From assembly GCA_003490025.1 (NCBI GenBank), contig DNJC01000016.1, positions 24,164 through 88,163 on the forward strand: DNA of 64,000 nt, in the 5' to 3' direction. A program made the position numbers and the translations under genes. This document shows positions 28,101-35,718 of this stretch, one piece after another (position 1 is the first letter of the stretch; every line of letters starts with the position of its first letter). Source of the DNA: Geobacter sp. Its GTDB lineage: Bacteria; Desulfobacterota; Desulfuromonadia; Geobacterales; Geobacteraceae. A model generated the notes under the pieces. The model saw only the letters and a list, made by a program, of their open reading frames with translations. It ran no database searches and was not told the origin of the DNA.

Positions 28101-30427
28101 CGTGCAAAATCCTCGCGTCCCTTGTTGGTAAGCCTTTCAAGGATGGAATTGCCGGCAAACAGCGCCTGATCAGCGCAGAATTCTTCCAGCCCGAGATAGT
28201 CGATACGGAGCAGTTTGAGCTGATCAAGATTGGGATTGTTGTATCGCCATCCTTTCCGCAGATCGCGCAGCAAGCGGTACCCCAATATGAAGCGCAAGGT
28301 ACGTTGCGCCTCCTGGCGTGCGAGCCCCACGAGCTTGGGGCTTTTCAGATATTCGCAGAGAGTCCCTTCATCGTTTCGATCAAACCCCAGCGACTTGAAT
28401 ACCGCATCCGCGAGGTTTTCCTCCGTCAACATGCCGTCGTTTTGCCGTAACGCGCCGATGAGCCCGGCGCGCAGAGTCAGCAAGAAGATAAAGTCATTGA
28501 AGTGACCGGCCTGGAGTGCGGCATCTTGCCGGTTATCGGTGAAGCCCAGGAGTTTGCGAGGATCGGGCAAATTATCAGGCCAATCCGTGATTTTGAACAA
28601 CTGTCGCAACATGGTGAGGGCCAATATCGTTGTCGCCGAGGAGCGTCCTTCACCGGAAAGACTGGAAAGCCTATTGAGATCCTTGCCATGTGCCTCATGA
28701 AGGTTTCCGCAGTTCAGGCAAAAGCGGAACTTTCCGGGAATGAACCAGTAGAATTTACCTTGACCTTCATAACCCTGGACGTCGACTATCACCTCAAGCG
28801 GCACGGCATGCCGGTAACCCCGTTTGACTTTAGGGTCAGCACCGGAAAGATCGAGCCAGCTATCAGGAAGATCCTCAAGATTCCCATGATATTGCTGTTC
28901 GCTGCTACGCGGAGCTAAAAAGCCGAACCGGACGTCATCATCTTCACAGGCAATATCTTCAATATCGCGGGAAACGAACCGGCAAGACGCACCTTTTTCC
29001 TCCCAAATCGGGTGATACTCCTGCCCGCATTCACGACAGAAATGAGTGGCATAAAGAAGCACATTCTCGTCCTGCCGGCCGGGCGCGAAGCGCTGAGCAT
29101 CCAGGGTAATGTATCTCTGCCCTTCTGCTTCGAGCGTTGCATGCACCTTTCCTGGGCCACTAATAAACTGATGCAGTTTAAATGCAAAGGGAGGACGCCC
29201 AAGTGGGGTCTTAAGAGTGTGAGCCGATATAAGGAATGCCTGTAACGCGTTACGAGCTTCTTCCGAATCCACCCCGGCATCTTCGGACAAACGGCTGGAT
29301 GCCACAGAAAGAGTAATTGGCTTGGCCCGTTTCGGCTTGGCGAGCTCGTTCATGTCTATGCCAAGCGTAAGCTCCACCCACACGGCTAAAGGGTCGCGCT
29401 GGAATTCACCATAGTCGACCCAGGTAAACGGGGTGTTTCTTATGCGCTCTTTAAGGCGAACAGCAACCGCTGCCAGGTCCAGAGTGTTGTCAGTAACCCG
29501 TTCTAGTGTTTCACCGATAACCTCGTGAGCAGTGATCGAGGTGCCAAAGAGCTTACTCGCCACCATTGCAACAGTCTCTTGTTGATCCTTAGTCGTCCCG
29601 GTGCTCGACATGGTTGCCGATGTACCGATGCAAATAAGGTTGTTTGCTTCGAGTCTCTGACGCAGTCGTCGTACCAGCATCGCGACATCTGCCCCCTGGC
29701 GACCACGGTACGTGTGTAACTCGTCTAAGACCAGGAATTCAAGGCCATGGCAGTGCTCAACCACCTGACGGTCTTTTTCCTCATAACGGGTGAGAATCAG
29801 CTCAAGCATCATGAAGTTAGTCAGAAGAATATCTGGAGGATTACTGGCTATGTCTTTACGGCTTTTATCGCTTTCCTGGCCGGTATAGCGGGCTACGGTG
29901 AACGGTTGCCGGTCTGGATCATAGCCATGTAAAAATTTACTCAACTCTTCGAGTTGGCTGTTGGCAAGTGCATTCATCGGATAGATGACTATAGCCCGGG
30001 TACGAGGCGTCGGATCAAGTTCTTTAGCCTTCAGAATACGGTCAATAATCGGGATAAAGAAGGCGAGAGATTTCCCTGAGCCTGTACCGGTCGTGACCAC
30101 GAAACTCTTCCCTTCACGCGCTTTGGCAATGGCTTCAAGCTGGTGAGTGAACAGGTGTAGCTGATTTGCCATGCCGTCAGGCTTGCCTTCAAGAAAGACC
30201 TCAGCGCAGGCATTATGCAAGAGCCCTTGCCGAGCAAGTTCTTGAACAGATTCCTTACGCTGGTAATTGGGGTTAATCTGGATTAGTGGTTCAGGCCAGT
30301 AACGTCCATCGTTGTACTGGCGCTCAACCTCTTCAAGGATATCCTGAGCAGCAATACGCGTGAAGCTACGCGAAAATGAGCTATATTCCTCTATTAACTT
30401 GTCTCGAAAATCGAATACATTTTCCAT
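25148..30427 (-). CDS. Giant DEAD/DEAH helicase with DUF1998 zinc-binding region (DrmA-DrmB- or DruE-like)
   Basis: 1,759 aa. Superfamily 2 motifs: Walker A TGTGSGKS at 113-120, DELH at 235-238, GTSATM, and motif VI QRSGRAGRSGQ near 1037. Four cysteine clusters are visible: FCRECGQEY, FCLNCGNLHE, VCSCCGYGHMG...CENC, and the DUF1998-type end CEAGCYQCLLSYYNQPDH. The final 120 residues look like a small PLD/Rossmann-type tail but lack a clear HKD. In DISARM the helicase (DrmA) and the DUF1998 protein (DrmB) are separate; Druantia DruE is a single chain of this size. This one could be either a DrmA-DrmB fusion or a DruE relative. It is the first gene of the operon; no good ribosome site precedes its ATG. 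Confidence 0.87.
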   Translation of the reverse strand: MENVFDFRDKLIEEYSSFSRSFTRIAAQDILEEVERQYNDGRYWPEPLIQINPNYQRKESVQELARQGLLHNACAEVFLEGKPDGMANQLHLFTHQLEAIAKAREGKSFVVTTGTGSGKSLAFFIPIIDRILKAKELDPTPRTRAIVIYPMNALANSQLEELSKFLHGYDPDRQPFTVARYTGQESDKSRKDIASNPPDILLTNFMMLELILTRYEEKDRQVVEHCHGLEFLVLDELHTYRGRQGADVAMLVRRLRQRLEANNLICIGTSATMSSTGTTKDQQETVAMVASKLFGTSITAHEVIGETLERVTDNTLDLAAVAVRLKERIRNTPFTWVDYGEFQRDPLAVWVELTLGIDMNELAKPKRAKPITLSVASSRLSEDAGVDSEEARNALQAFLISAHTLKTPLGRPPFAFKLHQFISGPGKVHATLEAEGQRYITLDAQRFAPGRQDENVLLYATHFCRECGQEYHPIWEEKGASCRFVSRDIEDIACEDDDVRFGFLAPRSSEQQYHGNLEDLPDSWLDLSGADPKVKRGYRHAVPLEVIVDVQGYEGQGKFYWFIPGKFRFCLNCGNLHEAHGKDLNRLSSLSGEGRSSATTILALTMLRQLFKITDWPDNLPDPRKLLGFTDNRQDAALQAGHFNDFIFLLTLRAGLIGALRQNDGMLTEENLADAVFKSLGFDRNDEGTLCEYLKSPKLVGLARQEAQRTLRFILGYRLLRDLRKGWRYNNPNLDQLKLLRIDYLGLEEFCADQALFAGNSILERLTNKGREDFARFVFDELHRNLCLESRYLDSLEQDKAKTNAYSYLNERWSFSRDEHFATSKFLILGKRPEYRGKPREDLVGGGPRSRLIRLLKTAPFWRTTDFAAQVLGWKDQELTEILGRMLEAAGNYGYVQKQSIDKNVVGWRLKSSAMQWCLTSDVSSDAVDRVNVFFRQLYLTVADVLTLPSHPLFEFEAHEHTAQVEAGKRMVLESRFRFTKKDREEWSSDPGHEAPLIRLPVLFCSPTMELGVDISALNSVYLRNVPPTPANYAQRSGRAGRSGQPAFVLTYCAALSPHDQWFFHNANEMVHGVVKPPTLDLTNRDLIESHLQAVWLANVEHQLDTSIAPLLDLEQEDKPIKQELLARFSDPAVSERARVLAHRVMNEVAGELSQETAPWFDDQYVDQVINRAPVAFDKSLDRWRNLFDATRKQMDMADAVVKSHAAGHSERENARRRYGDAARQYFTLLKNNNTQNSDFYTYRFLASQGFLPGYNFPRLPLMAWIPGQGGSTNGRDDEGSMVSRPRFLALSEFGPRSLIYHEGRTYRVVRAKLNIGAGEHVSAGSKLSTVSSRVCSCCGYGHMGEQNSPEPTANVCENCRNPLTEIDRVNELYRIETVETVPVERITINDEERQRQGFELQTTYRFLPGPDGLIQKTDAKVLLDKEELATITYAAAARIWRINRGWRRRKDKKQLGFYINPISGVWSKKENPEEEKNGENGEEALLDKVTPQRIVPFVEDHRNILILTPKQALSEAAMATLQASLKRGIEQTFQIEEAELVAEPLPTGDNRRALLFYEAAEGGAGVLTRLATEPDQLAEVAKNTLKLMHFQAPEGTWSYDQLPKLEQRRPDGERICEAGCYQCLLSYYNQPDHDNISRQDPDVLKMLIALANASVCLDSPNEPVDAIESDDDLSSWLHELDKRELRRPDALKVFLNNGKGLADAQYKTARTLIFLSTPDESLRAYAEDRSYRVLVFPADRSEWSALFSHYQEIFGGRE

Positions 30428-30956
30428 ATTGATCCCGCAACTTAAATGGCTTTAAAGCCCACAGCTTAATTTGCTCTTATCTCAGTAACACGAATGCTTG
30501 GAAATACCCTTTTCAATAGCTTCATCCTAATACCACATTAAACACGTCATATAAAGCTCATTCTCAGCACACGCCTTGAAAGACCAGCGTAAAGCAGGAG
30601 TGGCTCGTTTTAGGCAAACGCCAGTGTAATGGAGCGCCTGGGGGTGGGCAGTTTAGCGGTGTGGATGGTCGGAGGGGAGCTGCAGACGCCGGAAATCAGG
30701 TCAGGGGACGGTGATCAGGTCGAGAAGTAGGGGTCATTCAGCTCTATTATCGCTGTTTTCAGCATAGTATGTTTGCTTTTTGCGTACATACTATGTCCCG
30801 GTCCCTTTCGCGGTCCGGTGTTATACCCAGCAGGTTGCATTCGTCCTTAGGCACAGTCAGGGCACAGGCTTGAGCGCTTCAATCAATGAATGGATTCTTG
30901 TAGGGCGAGTTTGAAGAGGATGGCGGGGAGAAAGAGGGGAATAACAGCCTAAGATC
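30428..30956. other. Leader region of the defence operon, no gene
   Basis: About 530 nt without a credible ORF. It contains the perfect palindrome GGCTTTAAAGCC at 30448-30459, about 20 nt ahead of the first start codon, and the strong dyad described separately. The promoter of the operon must lie here; AT-rich stretches at about 30480-30570 are candidates, but no clean -35/-10 pair was found. Confidence 0.6.
30763..30795. promoter_or_regulatory. Perfect 10-bp inverted repeat upstream of the defence operon
   Basis: CATAGTATGT at 30763-30772 and ACATACTATG at 30786-30795, with 13 nt between. AT-rich arms and no T-run suggest a dimer-binding operator rather than a terminator. It lies about 340 nt upstream of the first gene. 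No regulator gene is nearby. Confidence 0.55.
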
Positions 30957-30993
30957 ACAAATAAAAAGGCCAGGCTTTTTCGAGCCTGGCCGT
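30957..30993 (-). terminator. Rho-independent terminator of tRNA-Gly
   Basis: Stem GGCCAGGC/GCCTGGCC with an 8-nt loop, followed on the minus strand by TTTTTATTT. It lies 11 nt past the tRNA 3' end. Confidence 0.88.
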
Positions 30994-31003
30994 TGTGTCT
31001 ATT

Positions 31004-31078
<75 letters not shown>

Positions 31079-31212
31079 TCAACGAGATCCTGTTTATAAC
31101 AAAAGCCGCCCCGGCAGTCAACCTCTTTTTTTAATGACAGAGGAAATTATCTCCCTCCTTCTGAGGCAAAATATCGTATCATATCGCGCACTATAGGCTA
31201 TACTGCTCCACC

Positions 31213-31842
31213 ATGAGAAAAGACGACAAGATCCGAGGACTGATCGCCTGCGAGGCGGCCCGACTCATGTACGAGGACGGGGTGCGGGAGTACCGCGACG
31301 CCAAGAGAAAGGCGGCCAAACGTTTCGGCCCGGAGAAGGCGCTATCGCTCGGATCGCACCTCCCCACCAACGCGGAGATCCATGACGAACTGGCCAAGCT
31401 GATAGCGACGATTGAGGAGGACGTTCTGCCGGAAAGGCTGCTGCGGCTGAGACTTAGCGCCCTCTCGTGGCTGGACCTTCTCGCCGATTTTTCTCCGTAC
31501 CTGGTCGGCTCCGTCCTTTCGGGCGCGGTGACGGACAGAAGCGACATCGACATACACGTATTCTCGGATTCCGTGGAGGAGGTCGAGCAGTTACTTTCCG
31601 AACGGGGGATCTCGTTCGAGACGGAGACCGTGCCGATCAGGAAGGGGGGCGTGATCAAGGATTACACCCACATCTACCTTGAGGATGACGGCGTGGTGAT
31701 CGAGTGCTCCGTCTACCCGCGCGAGGAAAGGCGCAACCGCACCATAAGCAGCATCACCGGGAAGGCAATGGAGCGGGCCGGCGCCGCGCAGCTCAGAAGG
31801 ATCATAGAGAAAAGCATCGAGGAACGTGACACGACAGAATAG
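31213..31842 (+). CDS. Nucleotidyltransferase-domain protein
   Basis: 209 aa. The centre carries the Pol-beta/MNT nucleotidyltransferase motif LVGSVLSGAVTDRSDIDIHVF (GS followed by D-x-D around residues 98-116); a later acidic residue in VVIECSVYP would complete the triad. Preceding it is a helical domain of about 90 residues. Such enzymes transfer nucleotides to proteins or small molecules; no HEPN partner lies beside it, so this is not an obvious MNT-HEPN toxin-antitoxin pair. It stands alone between tRNA-Gly and the thioesterase gene, 61 nt upstream of the latter. Substrate is unknown. Confidence 0.78.
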   Translation: MRKDDKIRGLIACEAARLMYEDGVREYRDAKRKAAKRFGPEKALSLGSHLPTNAEIHDELAKLIATIEEDVLPERLLRLRLSALSWLDLLADFSPYLVGSVLSGAVTDRSDIDIHVFSDSVEEVEQLLSERGISFETETVPIRKGGVIKDYTHIYLEDDGVVIECSVYPREERRNRTISSITGKAMERAGAAQLRRIIEKSIEERDTTE

Positions 31843-31903
31843 TTAAGCCCCCTGCCACCTCCCGCCAAGGGAGACATTCAGGGGTAAATCCAGGAGGATG
31901 AAA

Positions 31904-32335
31904 ATGGAAAACCGCAAGGCGGAACTGATCGAGACTCTGCTGCCAAAGGACACCAACTCTTACGGCAACATCTTCGGCGGCGTCATCATGAGCATAATGG
32001 ACAAGACTGCGGGGGTGGTTTGCTGGCGCTATTCGAAAAAGCGCGTGGTCACCGGTTGCGCTCAACGCATCTCGTTCCACACACCGATCAACGTGGGAGA
32101 GGTGATATATTCCCGGGCGACCATCATTCACGTGGGACGCTCATCGATGGAAGTCGAGGTCGAGATCGAGGCGGAAAACGTCATGGACGGCAACAAACGC
32201 CGGGCCGCCAGCGGCCTTTTCACCATGGTGGCGATGGACGAGAACTGGAAGCCTACGCCGGTGCCGGCCTGGCAGCCGGTGACGGAAGCCGAGATCGAGA
32301 AATGGCGCGAGGTTGAGAAGAGGAGAAAGGGGTGA
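31904..32335 (+). CDS. Hotdog-fold acyl-CoA thioesterase
   Basis: 143 aa, the normal length for a YciA/ACOT-type single hotdog domain. Visible family features are NSYGNIFGGVIMSIMDKTAGVVCWRYS (the helix with the catalytic Asp in MDK) and the strand-rich HTPINVGEVIYSRATIIHVGRSSMEVEVEIEAEN. It hydrolyses acyl-CoA thioesters in the cytoplasm; chain length is not predictable. An ATG at 31898 follows AGGAGG with no spacing, while the ATG at 31904 has the ideal 6-nt gap, so the latter is chosen. The downstream lipoprotein gene starts inside its stop codon (GTGA). Confidence 0.88.
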   Translation: MENRKAELIETLLPKDTNSYGNIFGGVIMSIMDKTAGVVCWRYSKKRVVTGCAQRISFHTPINVGEVIYSRATIIHVGRSSMEVEVEIEAENVMDGNKRRAASGLFTMVAMDENWKPTPVPAWQPVTEAEIEKWREVEKRRKG

Positions 32336-32541
32336 TCCGTCTTGCCCTGTTACTGCCTGCACTCCTGCTTATTGCCGGGTGCGAGTCGCTGAACGAGGCA
32401 TTCGTGCGGCAGATGTACACCGACCACGGGATCAGCCGGCGCATCGAGGAGCAGATCAGGGAAGGGCTGGAAAAAAGGAAGCGCCTGCCGGCCACGAACA
32501 TCCCGGCCAGCCCTGCGCCCTCTTTCTTCGACCAGGGGTAG
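32332..32541 (+). CDS. Small predicted lipoprotein
   Basis: 69 aa, starting at a GTG that overlaps the thioesterase stop (GTGA). MIRLALLLPALLLIAGCES is a signal peptide with a LIAGC lipobox. The mature part is about 52 residues with a charged helix (RRIEEQIREGLEKRKR) and a Pro/Ala-rich end. Function unknown; translational coupling to the thioesterase is likely. Confidence 0.65.
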   Translation: MIRLALLLPALLLIAGCESLNEAFVRQMYTDHGISRRIEEQIREGLEKRKRLPATNIPASPAPSFFDQG

Positions 32542-32556
32542 ACGTCACCACGAGCT

Positions 32557-33489
32557 TCAGTCGGGGAAGGGGGCGGAAGCGCGGGGGACAGCGTCGGGGT
32601 TGAAATTTGCCACTCCCCAGAAGAGGACCTCTGCCGAGGGAGCACCTGCCAGGGCGGACGGTGGGAGCTGCCCCAGAAACCGCAGCGCGGACAGGAGCAG
32701 CGCTCCCCCTTCCCTTGCCAGGTCGCGGCCGGCGGCGAGCGAGACCGCGTTGTCGCGCTTGCTGAGCTTGGCGCCGTTCGGGTCGGTCACCAGCGGCAGA
32801 TGAAAGTAGTCGGGGGTCGGATACCGGAAAACGCGCTGCAGATAGATCTGCCGCGGAGTGGAAGAGATGAGATCGGCCCCGCGCACCACCTGGTTTATGC
32901 CGGAGGCGGCATCGTCCACAACTACCGCCAGATGGTAGGCGTAGGGGCCGTCGGCGCGATGTATCACGAAATCCCCGCAGGAGGCCGTGAGGTGCTGGCT
33001 GTAGCGCCCCATGATCCCGTCCATGTAAGAGACCACCTCGTCGTACACCTTCACCCTTAACGCCCTCTCGACTTTCTCGGGTGCAAGGCCGTCACGGCAG
33101 ACCCCGGGGTAGACAAGACCCTCTTCGTGCGGGGCGGAGGCGATCTGGGCGATCTCGCTCCTGGTGCAACCACAGGCGTATGCCAGCCTGCTTCGAACCA
33201 GATGTTCCGCCGCTTCCTGGTAGTAGCGGGTGCGGTGGCTCTGGTAGACGACCTCGCCGTCCCACTCGAATCCCAGCATCTCCAGGGTCGCCAGCATGTC
33301 GTCGGCGATCCCCGGCACCACACGCGGCAGGTCCAGGTCCTCCATGCGCAGGTACCACAGCCCCCCTCCCCTTTTTGCCATGAGATAGCTGCCGAGAGCT
33401 GCGACCAACGAGCCGAGATGCAGCGGACCGGTGGGGGACGGGGCGAACCTGCCGATGACCTGAGGGTTGTCTGTAACGGTAGATGGCAA
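32557..33489 (-). CDS. gluQ: Glutamyl-Q tRNA(Asp) synthetase
   Basis: 310 aa, the size of GluQ-RS (about 300), which is a GluRS catalytic core lacking the anticodon-binding domain. It shows RFAPSPTGPLHLGSL with the HIGH-type motif, the Zn ligands CGCTRSEI...YPGVCR, and KLSKRD as the KMSKS counterpart. It attaches glutamate to the queuosine base of tRNA(Asp). Single gene on the minus strand, convergent with the lipoprotein gene; its end lies 15 nt from that gene's stop. Confidence 0.93.
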   Translation of the reverse strand: MPSTVTDNPQVIGRFAPSPTGPLHLGSLVAALGSYLMAKRGGGLWYLRMEDLDLPRVVPGIADDMLATLEMLGFEWDGEVVYQSHRTRYYQEAAEHLVRSRLAYACGCTRSEIAQIASAPHEEGLVYPGVCRDGLAPEKVERALRVKVYDEVVSYMDGIMGRYSQHLTASCGDFVIHRADGPYAYHLAVVVDDAASGINQVVRGADLISSTPRQIYLQRVFRYPTPDYFHLPLVTDPNGAKLSKRDNAVSLAAGRDLAREGGALLLSALRFLGQLPPSALAGAPSAEVLFWGVANFNPDAVPRASAPFPD

Positions 33490-33521
33490 GAGGGGTACCT
33501 TTGAAAACCTCTAAAACAGTG

Positions 33522-33552
33522 AAGTCTCCCCCCTTTGGCAAAGGGGGGACTT
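33522..33552 (-). terminator. Inverted repeat, probable terminator behind ppnP
   Basis: CCCCCCTTT/AAAGGGGGG arms extended by AAGTC/GACTT, between ppnP and gluQ. T-rich flanks are short, so it may also be one of the genome's C-rich palindromic repeats. Confidence 0.5.
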
Positions 33553-33589
33553 TCTGATCATCTGTCAGCGGAAGATTTCGCTAACCGGG

Positions 33590-33901
33590 TTAGAGAAATG
33601 AGCAGCAGTAGTCGGAGACGGCGGTGACCTTCAGCTGGAAGCTGGAGTTCTCAGGTACCTCGAACGACTCCCCGCCCTTGACGGTAATCCACTCGGAGGA
33701 TCCCGGCAAAAGGACGGTCATCTCGCCTGACAGGATCTCCATCAGCTCTGCCGCCCCGGTGTTGAAGGCATACTCGCCCGGCATCATGATGCCGAGGGTC
33801 TTGCGGGAACCGTCGGGAAAGACGATGGTGCGGCTGGTGACTCCGCCTTCGAAATAGATGTTGGCGTTTTTCACTACGGTTACGTTCTTGAACTCGGACA
33901 C
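33590..33901 (-). CDS. ppnP: Pyrimidine/purine nucleoside phosphorylase
   Basis: 103 aa, a cupin-fold protein of the PpnP (former DUF1255, YaiE) family, which is about 94-104 aa. It shows [50 protein letters not shown] and [14 protein letters not shown], highly characteristic of the family. It phosphorolyses several nucleosides to the base and ribose-1-phosphate. Single gene; a terminator hairpin lies just upstream of it and belongs to the gene before. Confidence 0.93.
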   Translation of the reverse strand: MSEFKNVTVVKNANIYFEGGVTSRTIVFPDGSRKTLGIMMPGEYAFNTGAAELMEILSGEMTVLLPGSSEWITVKGGESFEVPENSSFQLKVTAVSDYCCSFL

Positions 33902-33916
33902 TTCTTACCCCCTGGA

Positions 33917-33942
33917 TTAAAAATGAGCAGCTTTCGCTGCTC
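33917..33942 (-). terminator. Rho-independent terminator with GAAA tetraloop
   Basis: On the minus strand GAGCAGC-GAAA-GCTGCTC is followed by ATTTTTAAT. It lies 67 nt behind the gene at 34010-34357. Confidence 0.8.
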
Positions 33943-34009
33943 GTCGATTCTCGTTTACCCCTTCAGCCGGAAGGAGATCCCCCTCCCAACCTCCGAAGAG
34001 TTCCACTCT

Positions 34010-34357
34010 CTACCCCTGCCACTCCCCGCGTTCCCACCGCTCCAGCGCGGTCTGCGCCCTGAAACCGAGCAGACCGGGCAACGCGGCTATACGGGTCAGT
34101 GCGGCCTTGCAGCGCTGCGGTTCCTCGCGCATGGCGTACACGGCGGCCATGCCGGCTACATTCGGATCATCGTGATCGAGGAGGGCGAGAAATTGTCCCA
34201 TCCCCCCCTCGCGTTGCAGGGCGGTGTAGAAGCGGGTCAGCGACTCCACCTCTATCGCGGCCCGTTCTTCGTGCATCGCTTCCATCGCCTCGGCGTGCCG
34301 TAGCGCCGCTCTTACGAACCATTCGACCAGCTTTTTCACCCTGTCTTGTTGCTGCAA
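34010..34357 (-). CDS. Small helical protein, DUF2019/HEAT-like
   Basis: 115 aa, all-helical pattern. The core DHDDPNVAGMAAVYAMREEPQRCKAALTRIAAL resembles the HEAT-like DUF2019 proteins, in which a DP-V-x-x-A motif precedes a helix pair. No catalytic residues are apparent. It is a single gene with its own terminator. Family assignment is tentative and function unknown. Confidence 0.6.
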   Translation of the reverse strand: MQQQDRVKKLVEWFVRAALRHAEAMEAMHEERAAIEVESLTRFYTALQREGGMGQFLALLDHDDPNVAGMAAVYAMREEPQRCKAALTRIAALPGLLGFRAQTALERWERGEWQG

Positions 34358-34489
34358 AACCGCCTCCCGCCTCCGGGCCCAAAACGCCAGGCCCGACTAT
34401 GCAAGGTAACAGTTTTACTCAATGCTTTCAAGCACAAAGACCGGATCGTCCTGTGCGTACCGCCGCCGGCTGAGACAGATCCGAAGCAG

Positions 34490-35674
34490 TTATTGCAGTT
34501 GAGGAGAGAGGCTCCCGCTACCCAGGGTGACTCCCCCTGCGCCGAAAAGCTGCACCTCTGAGACCTGGAAATCTGAAGCGCTGACTGGACCCGTGCCTGC
34601 GGCGGTCACATAACGGACCGTTACCAATCCGCCTGAGGTGAACCCGGCTGTCGTCTCGGAGACTGCCACTGTTACGCTGAGGACCCTCGTGGTGGAGACG
34701 TAGTCAGCGCTGACAAATTCCCCCATACCGGTTGGATTGTTAGCGCTTAGAACCACTACCCCGTCAGCCGTCTGTCCGTAGGTATCTGTTTTTACAGAGA
34801 TACCCGATGGCAGCTTCAACTTGAAGTTGAATCCGTAGACAGTGGAAGGTGCGCCGGACAGGTTCACCTTGATGCTGGGAACGGTGGTAGCTACGAAATT
34901 CTGAGCAGCCGGGTTGGCGCCGGCTACGGTAAACGATTTGCTGACCGGGGAGAATACCGCGCCCCCCAAGTAAGGCGTGATCGTGTAGCTGCCGTTGAGA
35001 ATGCCGGACATGCTGTAGTTCCCGGCGGAGTCGGTATAGGCGTAGCGGCTGTTGCCCGTCGACAGTAGTACGCCCGATACCGGCTGATCCGACGCGTCCA
35101 GGACTTTCCCCGAGACGGTGTAGGAGGCGGAGTAGGGAGTTTTGGTCAAGACGGCCACGTCACCGTTACGCTCGAAGATAATCTGGCTGCTGTCGTAACT
35201 GAGCGGCAGGGCGAAGCCCTGTGCGGAGTCACCGTCTGGCTGCATCTGCAGTATGTTGTGCTGGCGCAGGGCCCACTTCCCCGTGGAGGGGCTGTATCCG
35301 GCCACCACCAGGCACTGTCCGTCCGTACTGTAGGTCCCGTCGGATTTGAACGTCATGCCGCTACTGGTTATCGCTCCCGACTGCGGGTAGTTCGTGCAGT
35401 ACCAGGTTGCAGGCAGGACTGCAGACACATCAGTCGGCAGGTTCATGCCGAGGAACGAGTTGATCGTTTTCTGCACCTCGGCGATGGTGACCGTTCCATC
35501 CCCATCTATGTCGCCCGGCAGTCCGGAACCTATCGTTGCACAGACGCCTTTCCCGGCGGTCGCGCCAAGAAGCAACAGAACGAAAGCGCCCAGCAAGAAA
35601 GACCTGCAAACGTTCCGGCCAATGATAAGTCGACGAAACGTTGTGCCAACACCTTCACTGATAGAGCCAAGCAT
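34490..35674 (-). CDS. Secreted protein with dockerin-like, CarboxypepD_reg-like and cohesin-like regions
   Basis: 394 aa from the preferred start. A signal peptide (RSFLLGAFVLLLLGATAGKGVCA) is followed by an EF-hand/dockerin-type segment (GDIDGDGTVTIAEVQKTINSFLG), a middle domain, a carboxypeptidase-regulatory-like beta domain (YTVSGKVLDASDQPVSGVLLST...GNYSMSGILNGSYTITP), and a C-terminal cohesin-like beta domain (GFNFKLKLPSGISV...GGLVTVRYV). An ATG at 35713 opens the frame, but AAGGAGGAG sits 5 nt before the ATG at 35674, which is chosen. Dockerin-type repeats in non-cellulolytic bacteria usually mean Ca-dependent surface or extracellular proteins. Function unknown. Confidence 0.72.
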   Translation of the reverse strand: MLGSISEGVGTTFRRLIIGRNVCRSFLLGAFVLLLLGATAGKGVCATIGSGLPGDIDGDGTVTIAEVQKTINSFLGMNLPTDVSAVLPATWYCTNYPQSGAITSSGMTFKSDGTYSTDGQCLVVAGYSPSTGKWALRQHNILQMQPDGDSAQGFALPLSYDSSQIIFERNGDVAVLTKTPYSASYTVSGKVLDASDQPVSGVLLSTGNSRYAYTDSAGNYSMSGILNGSYTITPYLGGAVFSPVSKSFTVAGANPAAQNFVATTVPSIKVNLSGAPSTVYGFNFKLKLPSGISVKTDTYGQTADGVVVLSANNPTGMGEFVSADYVSTTRVLSVTVAVSETTAGFTSGGLVTVRYVTAAGTGPVSASDFQVSEVQLFGAGGVTLGSGSLSPQLQ

Positions 35675-35718
35675 AGGGACTCCTCCTTGCATAGTGCGAA
35701 CCTCAGTACTCAAAGGCT

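Larger units (their letters stand above)
8737..30427 (-). other. Eleven-gene defence operon (methylase/helicases + ATPase/PIN/ligase + HNH + Wadjet)
   Basis: Eleven consecutive minus-strand genes with junctions of +6, +11, +9, -4, -4, +16, 0, 0, -8 and -4 nt (negative means overlap). No internal terminator or spacer over 16 nt is visible. The first three encode DISARM/Druantia-like DNA-level defence proteins, the next three an ATPase, a PIN-like nuclease and a ligase-fold enzyme, then an HNH nuclease and the four Wadjet genes. Several genes (about 15.5-19 kb) are visibly more AT-rich than the flanking core genes, which suggests transfer. No integrase or transposase is present inside or beside it. 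A shared transcript is inferred from spacing only. Confidence 0.8.

Noticed and set aside
31213..31842. MNT-HEPN toxin-antitoxin module
   Set aside because: The nucleotidyltransferase has the right motif, but the neighbour is a thioesterase, not a HEPN protein.
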